A stretch of 64,000 bases of DNA, taken from positions 620,001 to 684,000 of the forward strand of contig MU008179.1 of assembly GCA_010909165.1 (NCBI GenBank), read 5' to 3'. Source of the DNA: Anthoceros angustus. Lineage: Eukaryota > Streptophyta > Anthocerotopsida > Anthocerotales > Anthocerotaceae. The notes beneath the pieces were generated by a model, which saw only the letters and a list, made by a program, of their open reading frames with translations, had not been told where the DNA came from and did no database searches. Numbering within the stretch: the stretch's first letter is position 1; every line of letters begins with the position of its first letter. Position numbers and translations under genes: made by a program. This document shows, in pieces, positions 11,725 to 23,819 of the stretch.

Positions 11725-12093
11725 GTCTGAGCAATCAACTACTGGCCGTCACAACGTTGAGACGATTCGAGCGTGTGAAAATCCCGCCAGAAGGGGTTCA
11801 TTTTCCTATGATTAGGTGAGCAGTAGCAGAATAATTTCGTCTCAGACACCGCGTTTATTGTTAATATTCACCCACTGGGAGCCTAGACATAAAGCGCAGT
11901 TCGGGACAAGAATTTCGGCTAACTCGTAAACCAATGGCAGATAGAAATGAAAGTTTCAGATCTGCCTGTTCTAAAAATACATGGCCCACGGGCAATAAGT
12001 GTGGTGCGAAAGCCAAAACTTCACATGACCCCATGCAAAGTGATGCTGCACAGCGTAGTGATAACGTAATCCACCCTCGAAAATGTCAGCCGC
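11725..12093. other. Gap between receptor kinase and PPR gene
   Basis: About 370 bp. It must hold the promoter/5' UTR of the receptor kinase (transcribed leftwards) and the 3' end of the PPR gene. No open reading of note. Confidence 0.5.
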
Positions 12094-14601
12094 TTATGGG
12101 AAGTCCCCACAGGAGCATGACCCAGCCTTGAAGTGATGGACACGGTGCGCATCTCGGACGATGATCTCCCGCCTTTCCATCTTAGAGATAACCTTGCTGC
12201 CACTATGGCAGTCACTGCACATTCTTAGATCCTTAATCACTAGCAAGCTAGTGCCTTCTGGTGTGTTGAGAAGGCCAAAAGCTATGGCTAGATTTTCGGC
12301 GTGGCCGCAGAGCGCATCTTCCTTCTCCCTGTTGGAAATGGGCTTCCGCACCAAATATGTGTGGGGTACATGGCCCTCCTCCTTCATTCGCACACTTAAA
12401 CTCCTTAACTTATTGTAAAGCCCAGCCCTGTGAGCCAGCTCTGTTGGACTTGTGCTGCTCGGTTCCCTCCATGAAAAGCTCCTGTCACCTACAATGAACT
12501 TGTGCACCTTGTCATTCACTTCGATCAGGGCTGTTGCAGGCTGCTTCTGAGCGCCTGCGGATCTTCGCAACCTTTCTATCTCATCGGTTTCCGCTGACAT
12601 GCCAGCATCAGAATAAATGTTTGACATTAGCACATAAGCAGCACCCCTATGGGGATCCAGTTGGATGAGACGATCAAAACATCGCTTTCCTTGATCCACA
12701 CTCCTGTATGCCTGGCATGCAGTTAGCAGAGACATCCATCCCACACCGTCTGGTTTCATTGGCATGGTTTGCAAAAGCTTTTCTGCCTCATCCACACAAC
12801 CTGACCGTCCTAACAGATCAACCATGCAGTTATAGTGATCGATTGATGGAGTGATACCATGCTCAGTTTCCATCATTTGAAAGTAATGCTGACCCTCTTT
12901 CACTAGGGCAACATGGCTGCACGCAGTAAGCAGGCAGACATAGGTTGTGGCATCAGGCTCAACTCCCTGTCGGAGCATCTCTTCGAAACACTGCACAGCC
13001 AGTCTTCCCTTGTTATGCTGGCCATAGCAATTGATCATTGCAGTCCATGCGACCACATTCCGGTTAGGCAACGTATCAAATACAACGAGGGCGTCTTCCA
13101 ACCTCCCACATCCGGTGTACATATTCATAAGTGAACTCCCAACATGCAGATCAGTGTGAAGCCCCCTTTTCAAAACGAGGGCATGTACTCTCTTGCCTTC
13201 CTGTAAGGCTCCGATGCTACCACATACGCTCAATATGGTAACAAGTGTCACTGTGTCTGGTCTGACACCCTCTTGTTGCATCCTGTGAAATAGTTCAAGG
13301 GCTTCCTGACCAGCCCCATGCCGTGTGTACCCTGCAATCATCGCAGTCCATGCCACGACATTCTTGGCTGCCAGCCCTTCGAATACTTTCTCTGCCTCCT
13401 CAAGGCATCCACAATCAATGTACATGTTAATGAGTGTGGTGGCAACGACCACATCTCTATCAAGTCCTCGCTTGACAATTTGAGCATGGACTCTCTTGCC
13501 TTCCAATATGGCTCCAGCACTGCCACATGCTCTTAAAATGCTGCCTAGTGTAATGCTATCTGGTGTTATCCCGTCCAGTTGCATTCTGCTGTAGAGCTCG
13601 AGGGCTTCAACACCCAGACCACGCTGAACATACCCTCCAATAATTGTTGTCCAAGTCACAACATTTCTGGTTGGCAATGTCTCAAAGACTCTGCGTGCCA
13701 TATCCAGATTTCCGCAGTCAGCATACATAGCCATGAGAGAATTACCAATGAAGACATCTGCCTCAAGACCCTCTTTCAAAATCTGACCATGGATCTTTTC
13801 GCCCTCCTGTATGGCGCCTATGCTTCCACAGGCTTTCAAAGCACTTAAGTATGTAAGCTTGTTTGGTATCACACCTTCCTCCTGCATCCTAACGTAAAGT
13901 CGGAGGCCCTCCTGACCTAGTCCATGCTGTGCATATCCTAAAATCATGGATGTCCAGGTAACCACATTTTTCGTGCGCAACCTATCAAAAAGGCTGCGAG
14001 CATCGTCCAACTTTCCAAATTTGCTGTACATGTTGACAAGTGCATTGCCAACAAACTGGTTGGATTCAAATCCACTATCCATCGCATCAGAATGCACCAC
14101 CTTGCCAGAGGTCAAATCATCGGCACTGGTGCATGCTTTGAGGGCAGCCACGTACACATAGTTGTTAGGTTTCACACTTGATTCTCGCATCTGCATATAG
14201 AACTGGACAGCCTTTTCAGCTTGTCCCTGCTCAGCATGTGCTGAAATAATAGACGCCCACCCAAACTCGTCCGGTGCAGACAGCCGGCTAAACACCTGGC
14301 TTGCTTCCAACAGACTGCCCTGAGCAGCATACATCCGGATGATGTGATTCCCCACACAGGTATTACATTCTTGCCCACTTCTGACAGCAAGAGCATGTAA
14401 ACGCCTGCCGAGGCCAAAGTTTTTCCTCCCAACGCATTCTGAGAGGAGGCGCTGAAACATGTCTGAAGGTACCGATACTCCTCGCTGCTCCATGAGGTCA
14501 AGCACCCCGAATGCCTCCTCGAGCTGACCATTGTCACAGAGCTTGCTCCAGGCTTCAGAACTTAAAGCCCCTTCAGTGGCTACCCTGCAAGCACCGTGCA
14601 T
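12094..14601 (-). CDS. PLS-class pentatricopeptide repeat protein with E and DYW domains
   Basis: Single exon, 835 residues from the ATG at 14601. It contains an uninterrupted series of PPR motifs (repeated VFVGNALVNMYSKFG- and NVVTWTSMI.GYAQ-type lines), then the E region (LLGRSGCVDEAEKLL) and a DYW deaminase-like domain. Visible deaminase signature: CGHAENLAIAFGLL (HxE) and CSDCHSGSKVIS (CxxC), so zinc ligands and the catalytic Glu are kept. The protein ends HHFKAGSCSCGDFP, so the eponymous DYW tripeptide is DFP here. Such proteins perform site-specific C-to-U editing of organellar transcripts. Its N-terminus, expected to be a targeting peptide, is only weakly basic. The ATG lies inside the predicted last intron of the upstream OSB gene. 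Confidence 0.93.
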   Translation of the reverse strand: MHGACRVATEGALSSEAWSKLCDNGQLEEAFGVLDLMEQRGVSVPSDMFQRLLSECVGRKNFGLGRRLHALAVRSGQECNTCVGNHIIRMYAAQGSLLEASQVFSRLSAPDEFGWASIISAHAEQGQAEKAVQFYMQMRESSVKPNNYVYVAALKACTSADDLTSGKVVHSDAMDSGFESNQFVGNALVNMYSKFGKLDDARSLFDRLRTKNVVTWTSMILGYAQHGLGQEGLRLYVRMQEEGVIPNKLTYLSALKACGSIGAIQEGEKIHGQILKEGLEADVFIGNSLMAMYADCGNLDMARRVFETLPTRNVVTWTTIIGGYVQRGLGVEALELYSRMQLDGITPDSITLGSILRACGSAGAILEGKRVHAQIVKRGLDRDVVVATTLINMYIDCGCLEEAEKVFEGLAAKNVVAWTAMIAGYTRHGAGQEALELFHRMQQEGVRPDTVTLVTILSVCGSIGALQEGKRVHALVLKRGLHTDLHVGSSLMNMYTGCGRLEDALVVFDTLPNRNVVAWTAMINCYGQHNKGRLAVQCFEEMLRQGVEPDATTYVCLLTACSHVALVKEGQHYFQMMETEHGITPSIDHYNCMVDLLGRSGCVDEAEKLLQTMPMKPDGVGWMSLLTACQAYRSVDQGKRCFDRLIQLDPHRGAAYVLMSNIYSDAGMSAETDEIERLRRSAGAQKQPATALIEVNDKVHKFIVGDRSFSWREPSSTSPTELAHRAGLYNKLRSLSVRMKEEGHVPHTYLVRKPISNREKEDALCGHAENLAIAFGLLNTPEGTSLLVIKDLRMCSDCHSGSKVISKMERREIIVRDAHRVHHFKAGSCSCGDFP

Positions 14602-15490
14602 AACAAACAGACTGTTCAGCAAAGACCTCCAGCCACTCCAAACCTAAACCAGCAGCCAGCCTTCCCACAATGAGCAGGTTAAAAAGGAAGCACCTTACAG
14701 CGCCGTCAACCCCGCAATCCGCAGCAGGAGCTAAGCCACCGCGGTAGGACGCTCTGGTGGCACCAGCAGCTCGTGCTTCCCGTAACGCTGCAACCTTGGC
14801 TTTCACCCAAGCAGGGTTGGACCAGCCGTCGATCCACAAGCCCTCCCTTGTTGCGCTGTGCACGAAGTCCGGGTACTTGACGTTCCTCTGTGGTGATCAC
14901 TTATGGTCAACTGCACACTGTGGAACAAGCAGCGCCTAAACAGGCCTCAAAGTCTTGCTAAGCATGGCAACGTCAGGAAACTCACAGGGCTGGTCTACAA
15001 GAGGGCAGCAGACTTGTACCTTGCTGCACCTGTGGTCCCACCACTGGGAAGGATCCTCCAGGAACTTTCTCCACAATGCCTTCCGTGCTGCTATAGGCCT
15101 GTCTTCATCTGCAGGCAAGGAGCTACAACTTCAGCAGGGAGCAACAACTTCAAAATTGCTTAATTCTCACAGCCGCAACTTGAGCGAGCAGCTGAGCAAA
15201 GCCGACACTCACCCCGGCCACGTCCAGGCTTCCAGCGCTTCGGTGGACACTCCTGGTTCGATAAACACCTGTGCCATCCTTGTCGAGGAACTAGTCTGCC
15301 GACGTTGCCACTGATCCTCATCGCCTCCAAGCGCCTTGGCAGGGCATGGATGCAACATACAAGGCCAGCAATCTAATCTGGTTCCAAGCCTGCTCCCTCA
15401 CGCAGCTGATAACTTGAGCAAGGTTTTGGCGGCGCTCCACCGCTGTATTCGGGATAATTCGCGTTTCACGATACACGGTTCGCTGCGTTT
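14573..15490 (-). CDS. Organellar single-stranded DNA-binding protein with PDF motif (partial model)
   Basis: Three phase-compatible 3' exons are resolved. One ends at 15213 with GTGAGT and reads MRISGNVGRLVPRQG, like the last OB-fold strands. The next is 15108-15020 with ALWRKFLEDPSQWWDHR. The next is 14887-14699 with VKYPDFVHSATREGLWID. The spliced PDF motif (W..FL.dP..WWD.R....YPDF.h..t.e.LW) is the hallmark of plant OSB proteins, which bind ssDNA in mitochondria or plastids and limit illegitimate recombination. After 14699 a GTAAGG donor and a TTGCAG acceptor lead to a short G-S-H-stop ending at 14573. A further upstream exon near 15490-15420 is likely. The N-terminal OB-fold and transit peptide, expected upstream to about 16.3 kb, could not be modelled. 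Confidence 0.72.
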
Positions 15491-15499
15491 GGCACGTGC

Positions 15500-18177
15500 T
15501 TGGAGGGAACAAGCGGCTTCCAGTATGCCGAGTTCCAACTTGAGGTGAAACGTTTTTGAAAAATAATCCGTTGAGTTACGACACTGCTCAAAAGTTCAAA
15601 CAGGATGGATGCACCAGAGTGACCAGACCCCCATTCCTCTGGCCAATTCTTTTGGGAATCTTGGAACACGACTTCCAGCATTGGCAGCTGGAGCCTGCCA
15701 TTCGCTGCACATGGAAAACTTAGGGAAAGTGGAGGGTAGCATTTCATGCTTCAAAAGTTCTCAACCAAAATTGCCTTGAACCTTTTCAGTTGGAGACTCT
15801 TAGCAGCCTTCTGGACACTTTAGGCTGCTTCTCTCCCGTCGGAGGTTCTACAGATTCAACTGAACTACGAACTTGGACAGTACTTCCAACAGGGGTACTT
15901 AACAGCTTGAATGCACACCTGCCATATTTGAACAGGGAAACGTGTCAAACACCGACATCAATTCGGTCGGAAGAGATGGAACGATCTGCAGGAGTAGAAC
16001 CGCACGCCGTCGTAACTGAGACTCCATCTATCGTCGCGAATGTTGTATCCCAGCAAGTGCGGGCACAAACGCAATTCATGGTCGAGCTGTTTGGCTATGG
16101 CAACAGTGACGTACATTGTATCACCGAACAAGATTGCTGTGATCCTCAGCTTCAACCAACGCCGATACTTGGCAGATTCCAGGACCATTTCCTGAAATAT
16201 CGTAGGCAGAAACGATACCTTCCGCCAGATATATGGGCTCCTTTCCAGCTCCCAAACCCCAAAATCCACCTTCAGCTGCTCGTGGTCTTGTTCAAGGCAA
16301 AAAATTCTCCCCTACCACGCAAAGCCATGGCAGCTAACCCTGCGTATCCCCATCCTTCTCGTCTTCATCTATGTTAAAGCTTTCGATACCCCGGTTCCAA
16401 TTCCAAATAACCCGACCACTTTCGAGACATTGCATGTTCAAATAGTTGTTCAGCTGCGTTAACAGTCCAGCATTGCACAAAACATACTGAGGCCATTAGC
16501 TTGGGTCATCGTCGTAGCCTAACCCGTCGGAAAGGCAGCGTGGCTGTTGAGTCAGTGCCGTGGCTTTCCAGCAATTATCCTTGGACTGTAGATGCTTACA
16601 GTTGGTTCATTTTTCCGCATACACAAAACAATGACGGTGAAATGTCCGTCTACGTCCACCTCAAGCTGATCTCTCCAGCAGCTTCGGTTGTAAGTCTCAA
16701 CTACATTTTTTGTTGGTGGATCTGGGGGGCTGGGAAGATATGGTGGCTGGGTAGTGGCTGGGCAATTCTGGTGCCTGTGTAGTTGTGGAATTCATGTGGA
16801 GGCAGGCTTTGATGTCTCGCCTTATTCAAAAGCCTGCTGCCATTCCTCCCTCTAGTAGGACACAGGCTGTGCTGCCTCGGCCGCCATTCCTCCCTCTAGC
16901 AAAAGGGCTGAGCCGCGCTGCCTGCCGCGTTCATTTGCTTCGCCACCCCTACCGCCCGTCTGTTCCTCCCCGCAGGGCAAAGAAGCTGTTGAAAACGATG
17001 TGTAAATACCATACTACCATATGTAAAAGCTCCCAGAATATGTAGGTAGTCCACACTTTTGAATAAGAGGGGGGATGAACCATCTCCCAAAGCACACCTC
17101 GGACGAACCCATCTTCCAGAATTGGCGTTCCGACAATCTGGGGCCTCAGGGAGGCTCGGGCTGCGCTTGGAGAAACATCAAAGTACTTTTCGTTTCCTGA
17201 GGTCCTGAATCGGTTTACAAAGTGAATGTCATCATGTCAAACACACAATTTGTCTAATTTGTATGCTCACGATAAGAAGATGCAGGAAGGGAATCGGGCA
17301 ATTGGTCCCAAAGCATGGACTCCTGTTCACTTCAGCCTGAGTCACAAGATTTAACAAAGCCCAGTTGTGAGTTGTTGCCGCAAATACACAAACACACAAC
17401 AGACTGTAACAAGACCAACCTAAACCACACAGTTCAGACAAGGGACTTATTCGCAGGATCAAGTCTCAGGTTTGCAGAAGAGGTTCTCATCAAGTGGCAG
17501 GTGAAGGTCAAAGATTCGAAAATGCCACTAGTGCATACCAGGCCTTTGGGACACTCTATCCACCACTGACCTAAATGACTCCAGGGCACCTTCAAGAGGC
17601 TCTGACATCCAACACGTACCAAGCAACTATCGCGGGATGTGTATTGAATGCAGACCCCAAGCGTCCGCCTTTCTCCCCAAAACTTAATCTCCCCCGCTAA
17701 TTTCCTAGAAGCATGCGACACACAGAATCCACTCCACAACACACAGGCAGCAAATCGTGTGAACAAACCGTTGCGTAAAGAAGACATGTGCGACTTATCA
17801 TACTTCTCACTGCGCACTACCAGCACAGAGAAACCTGGCAAAGTTGCTACCATACAAATGGTCTCCATGTAGGAAGAGCGCGAAAGCGGCGCAGCTCGCT
17901 GTCTCCCTCTGAAACGAGAGCTCAGCATAGAAAGCTGCGATTCAAGCTACCGAACTGAGCTTGCCGCAGACAAAGAAAGTCTTGTCCTCCAAAGATCACA
18001 CAACTCAGAACAAGACATCCACACTCCCGCAGACACAAGGCAAAGGAAACAAGCACTCGCCGAGTTAACCTCGAAGTGAACTCTCTTGAAATCCCCAGAT
18101 CCAGAACCGGATTGCTCAGCCTTCGTCGGGCTTTCTTGAGTTATCGCGGACCCTGCACAGAGGCGCTCCAGCGATAT
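15500..18177. other. Unresolved stretch between OSB and SEC10
   Basis: It probably contains the 5' exons of the OSB gene (minus) and the 3' UTR of SEC10. A plus-strand exon-like reading at about 16530-16690 (with YSWFIFPHTQNNDGEMSVYV) ends at a good GTAAGT donor, but I could not assign it. From 17100 to 18170 I see no gene. Confidence 0.4.
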
Positions 18178-18292
18178 CGAGGCGGAATCAAATAGAAACT
18201 TACTGCAGGCCAGTGCTTGCCTTTACTTGTTGCGGTTTCTATCTTCGGGAGGCGGAATCAATAGAAACTTACTGCAGGTTAGCGCTTGCGTG
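18178..18292. repeat. 71-bp spaced direct repeat
   Basis: The block gaggcggaatcaa(a)tagaaacttactgcagg..agtgcttgc occurs at about 18178 and again at about 18249. It lies just downstream of the SEC10 stop. Confidence 0.8.
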
Positions 18293-18403
18293 GCAACATG
18301 ACGTAAATTTTATTGAAAATAATCGGGGATTAAATGGAAGCGGTTACACCCAAGCACTGCAAAGACTGCCAGCCAGGTAAAATACAGGGTATCTTGTACA
18401 TCT

Positions 18404-21400
18404 TCACTCTGCTAAGCTGCTGAATCTGCTCGCAATCTTGGCTGTTTTGTAGTCTTCTCGGAGTGAGATGAACCTGCAAACAGACATGATGAACAGACAT
18501 GAGGTGCAAAGAGTCGGCAGAAGGAGTGGAGTGGTGCGAAGCAAGCCCTACAAACGCTGTGCTGAAACGTACTTGATTGCATCCTTCCGTGCTTGTTTCA
18601 AGCTGCCATCCACAAGAGTTGGGAGACTTTCTGGTGCAACGATGAATACATTCATCATCCTGCAACAGAAAAAGAACGCATGAGAGAGTTCTCCACGAGT
18701 CCTTAACGAGTGTTGTTACCAAATCTAGCCCTCACACACTTACGTTCCTAAAAGCTCGAATTTCTCATCGACTGCAGGTGCTTTGAAACTCCTCACAAAT
18801 TCCGCATACTCGGAAACGTCACGCTTCAACCGAAGGCCTCCACTGCAAAGAACTACAGTTAATCTCTCTACCACCTTCAAGGCGTGACACGGCCCTAAAG
18901 TTAAAAACTGCTGCCCCGCGGGAACGACTGCATACCTTGGACTGAAGGTAAACCGTTGCCAATGTACAATAAAACCTTTGTAGAGGCGATTACCCTGTCA
19001 TTGCGGCAGTGATAAGTACAGTGTCCTCAATCGAAACAGCCCTTTCAGATACAAATGTCAAACATCACTACCAGCTCTGTCATAAACGCCTGCTTGTTCA
19101 ATCCTTCCAAAGCACCATAAGCTGCTTCCAGCATTCGGCCCAAGTATGCCACCACCCTGATGTCACCAGAGTTAACGAAGGTATCTCCACAAATGTACAA
19201 TCTGAACTGACAAAGCGAGGTACATTGCCCTCCGCTCACCTTGTGCAGGCTCCTGTTGGGCGATGATCTGGAGGATTGCCATCTTCAGGGGGCTTATAAT
19301 CGGATACTTTCTGCTCAGAGGTGAGAAGACGCTCCACCTGCCAATCCCTCCCATGCGCAGAAGGTCATGCATTAGCAACCCTCCGTCATGATCACGCTGA
19401 GCATAGAGCTTTGGACTGTAATACACAATTCACAAATTTCTCGCGTGCCATCCACCTCTGCCATAATAGTATCGATGCAATGCTGAAGGCCTTTCAAGGC
19501 TGCACTTTCAGCGTCAGACATTGCTGTAGCCATTTCTTCGCAGCAAGCAGCATGAGCTCCATCCACCGGTAACAACAGTCGAGCGACTGTATTAACGAAA
19601 TACTGCAAAAGCACGTAAGGAGAGTAATCAACAAAGCCTTCCCCATGACGGTGCCCTAATAATTCTATGCTGCATTTAGACAAACGGCTGCACACAGATG
19701 TTGCTTACTTGTTGAACCAGCCCGACATTTGTGGTAGCCCTTTGCACAGCCACCATAAACGCACGAAAGCTATTTTCCCCCGCTGCAGCAGCTGCTTCTG
19801 CCTGCGATGTTAGGACACCAGGAAAAAATATCAAAATGAGCTCGACTACCACTAGATCTAGGACATCATTACGTACAGTTAAGAAACTCACAGCGGCTGC
19901 TGCTGCTGCTGCTACTCTCCTACTCATTGTCGCCCCAATGATAAATCGTTCTCTCAGGGAGCCCGCCTCATTTAGCGCCTCCTGTGCTCTTTGCAAGCCT
20001 TCCGTGGTGTATTGGCCAACCTACACATACCACCAGTTCAGCTTTTAATTCAAACGTTGAAACTGAGCACGCTGTGAAGAATTCACACTTTTCACTATGT
20101 GCAGCCAGACCTGATCAAGGAGGCAAGTAAAGATCGCTCTCACGTTTGTAGCCAAGGGGACAGGCTGCAGAACGAGGCCAGACATGAAATATAAGATCAT
20201 CAAACCGAAGAGGAAATCTGTCCGTAACAAGACTTGGAGCCACCATAGAGAGATGAAAACTTGTCATTGACCCAGTCCAGTAAGAAAATGGCATGCATGG
20301 CATTAACCTGACTCGTTAGCAGAGCACAGCGAGAAACAGCTTCCTCATTCCACCGCACGAATTCTGTAACAACGCCGACTGACATTGGAGGCTGTGACAG
20401 GGTGGCAGCAACTCGACTATTCCGTTGTTCTGCCCCTTGCAAAGTTCCAGACTTGAACTCCAGCATCTGCTTAGAGGAACAACCATCAATGGCTGCTCCT
20501 TAATATCTTCCAGTAGACTACAGCCAACAAAAAGCATCTCCGTACCTTTGCTTGGAACAGCTGGCTTAACGACCCTCTTTCAAGCTCAATATACTCCTCT
20601 CTGTGAGTCGAGAACAACACCTCAGCAAGCCCTGGGAAGATCACCGGTGCTTGGGGTGTCAGACCTTAGACGATAACCTTCACAGATGTACTGCTGAACA
20701 AGAATCTTGCAAAAGTATTTCACTGCCTTTCATGCATGTAAGTGTCAGATACGACACTAGGCAAACATAACCAAGCCAGTATAGACACTATCCTAAACTG
20801 CCAAAAGCATACATTTTTGGCAGGGGAGAAAGATGACCTTCCACATCAAGCTCCCCACATCCAAGTCCATGCAGTTCCTTTGCCAGCTCCTGGGTCCGCT
20901 CATACGCAGCAGCGAATGTCCGGAGATACTGCAAAACAGCACATGACACAATCAGTACAACTCATACATACCTCATGGCAGACTCATGAGCCGCATTACA
21001 CACCTGAAGGTAACCACCCTCTTCCATAGGAATGGGATTCGTCAAGGATGGTCTCGGCAAAATTCGATCCAACACGGCAAATACCCGTTGTTCCATGACA
21101 CGCTGCACAAACAAGAGAATGCGAGTCTGTGAACACCTGTACTCCAGCATTCCTAACTGACACTACAACGGGTGATAAAGACCAAAATCAAAAGTGACCT
21201 GCACAAGGATTGCCATCACGGCATCAGGAGATGGGAATACAGCAGCCACTGTAGCTGCTTCCTTGCGCACAGTTTCTGCAATAAAGTTTAGTGCAGCGTT
21301 CAGTTCAGGAAAACACTCTTTGAAAGCTTCTGATAGCAGAGAACAATAAGGCTTTGGTCAGGGGATCACCAACAATTTCCTTGTAAAGAGCCGACAGTCC

Positions 21401-23211
21401 TCTTGCCAGAGCATTTGGACCCCACTGTGACCCCTTTTCCCCGAGGACTGTCCTGGCATCCATGGTCATGATCTCAACATCAATGAACATGGGTCGTGAA
21501 GCAACATAGCGTTGCATTGCGCTTGTTCCTCTGTTGAACTGCCATGCATGCGCATGATAAGGACATTAGACGGCTGGACAAGCTACGCAAACAAATCGGA
21601 GTTAGCCCTAGAGCCTGCCTTGTCTGCACTGATAAGTCTTCTGGCCAGCAGAAAAGGCGTCCTTCACATATTGACATGGACGACACGCAATTGTCACCTG
21701 AACAAGAATCTTAGCACACTCTGCCATGGTAGCCAATTCTCGCTTGTGTGATGCAGCATCGAATCTTGACAGCAGGCGATTTTCCAGTTCTGCACCAAAT
21801 GACTAGCTTTTAGAGACAGACTGCTGTTTCATCTTCCGGATGCACATTGAGGTAGCGGTCAGGAGAGTTACCATTGCAATAGTCTTGAAGGTTCGCAATA
21901 GCCACTTCTAAACCAGAGCTCGCATTCGCAGTGCCCTTTCCAGATGTGCCCGAGCCAGACCTTCCCATATCACCCTCAGCCAGAGCACCTAAGGTGCTAG
22001 AATGGTATTGCAGTTTAGTTCCAAACGACTCATAGAAAACTCCTAGAGGTCAATATCGATAAACACAGTTTGTGAGCAAATGCTCCAGCTTTGAACAGAG
22101 GTAAAGTGGCTTACGGAGCTTTTGAGCGATTGCAGCTGCTTCAGCAACACGGCTATCATCAGAGAAGAGTGGGGATAGCTCCATGAGATCACCATACGAT
22201 CCATTGAACTCCATCAAATACTGAGGTAGCACAAGGGTCAGGAATCAGTTCTAACGGGAAGACTTGCATGTACATAATCATCGCATAAGCTGATGCAACC
22301 CTGAGTTCCCAACAGTTCAGGAAACTAGTTTCACTAGATCAGGAGGACAGCAATTGGTACTCTGATGAGTTCGATTGATTGATTGGCCGTCTCCTTTTGT
22401 TGATCAGCATTCTGAAACAAATGATGACAATGACAGATCAGAAAGCGGAGAATTCCTTTCAAACAACACATCAAGCTAATTGCTAAACATGAAAGCTTGA
22501 GGGAGGAAGGGTTATCAACCTGTAAATGTTCCCCAATTCTCGCTGCAGTTTGGCCAATCCCAGAAATTCGACTGTCTAAGCGGTTGAAGCTGTCATATAA
22601 TACACCTATGTTTTTATCTAGCTGCCAGCAAAACTTAAGCTCAGACCTGGGAATCACAGAGCTCCACATCCGCATAACGATGCACACCATGGCATAGACT
22701 GACCATGGCAAAAGCCTCAGAACAAACACCACACAAATCAGGTGCTCGAAACCTCACCTCCACGAGCTTCTTTCTATGCTTGCCATCATGCAAGGACACT
22801 TCCTTAGTCAGCTTCTTTAACCGCCCGTCAATCTACCCCAAGGAGCAACGAAGCCCTGGTCAGGACAATCTTCAAACTGACACCAAGCTCAATACCAAAC
22901 CAGATACCCCATTTCAATCCAAATCCCCTGCACGAGAAATGACAAGCCACGAACACCACCTGGCTGCTCAGCTCCATCAACTCCCTCCGAGCCTCCTTAA
23001 AGAGTGGCAACAATGCTTCAGCCTCAACAAAGGCCGGACCAGTGAACCCACCGGAGCCTTTGTGTCCCCCATCCGAATCAACTCGGTGCAATCCATTGGA
23101 CAGCCCACCGTGATTGTTGGCCCCGTCAGCCGCGTCGAGCTCATCATCGTATACAGACGGCAAATAGTCGCTCACCAGATTCTTAAAAAAGTCATCAAAG
23201 GAGAAGGACCC
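18404..23211 (-). CDS. SEC10: Exocyst complex component SEC10
   Basis: Twenty-three exons are resolved by canonical splice sites, and every junction keeps phase. From the N-side: 23211-22960, 22832-22758, 22621-22520, 22411-22361, 22220-22115, 21988-21872, 21789-21698, 21538-21370, 21275-21199, 21102-21004, 20928-20838, 20631-20546, 20466-20308, 20164-20111, 20020-19892, 19801-19709, 19602-19456, 19337-19240, 19156-19072, 18994-18936, 18842-18744, 18659-18573, 18473-18404. They encode 798 residues. Diagnostic segments: DSRVAEAAAIAQKL, MQRYVASRPMFIDVE, TEFVRWNEEAVSRC, RLLLPVDGAHAACCEEM and FIVAPESLPTL. SEC10 is a helical-rod subunit of the exocyst, which tethers secretory vesicles at the plasma membrane. 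About 30 N-terminal residues are missing; the first exon should lie at 23220-23700 but is not clear. Confidence 0.96.
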
Positions 23212-23760
23212 CTGCACACAAGCACCACGGTTCAGGCCCCGTCCCGGATCCCGACGCTGCCCTCGGACTGCTCCAGCACCGAGGTGTGAGATAAGGGGGA
23301 GTAGCGGGCTAAGGAGTCTCAGGAGAGGGCAATTGCGTAAGAAGACGCACCTTCCACGTTGTTGGAGGCCATTGAGCCGCTGACATCGCTGAAAGTGGTC
23401 ACAGCTTCCTGGCCAAAGGCATTCCCGACCCTCGCTCCACAATTGCAAGACGGAAGCAGGAGGCGGTACCGCAGTCACAAAACCTGGATCTGTGCAGCAA
23501 TCAGCTGAACAGGCACGTTCCGTCGCGGATTGTGACTGGATGATGCCAGTGGCGAGATACTGCGTCGCCTGCAGAGCATCAGTCGTCGTCTTGTCTGGCA
23601 AACTCCCAGCTAGGCAGCTGCGGTACCCTTCAACTCCAGCTAGACTGTGAGCATCCCATTCCGCTAATACGTCCTCGTAGCTTGTCAAATTGGACCAGTC
23701 CACAAGGTTTACCAGTCAACGTTCGCTTGCTCCTCGTATTTCACATTGAGTTGCAGATAA
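23212..23760 (-). other. SEC10 5' region, first exon unresolved
   Basis: The exon at 23211 opens with GSFSFDDFF after a TGTGCAG acceptor. Upstream, an ATG at about 23372 (M-A-S-N-N) followed by a GT offers one possible first exon in phase 0, but the usual plant SEC10 opening before this point is not recognised. Readings in other frames are open here and cannot be excluded. Confidence 0.4.
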
Positions 23761-23819
23761 TGCACCTCTATCATTCTCAACGCCAAACTACATCGGTAGT
23801 ATAAACAACTCTAACTTAG

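Noticed and set aside
22828-23703. 291-codon minus-strand reading as a single SEC10 first exon
   Set aside because: Only 22960-23211 matches SEC10; the rest crosses splice sites and does not resemble the family.
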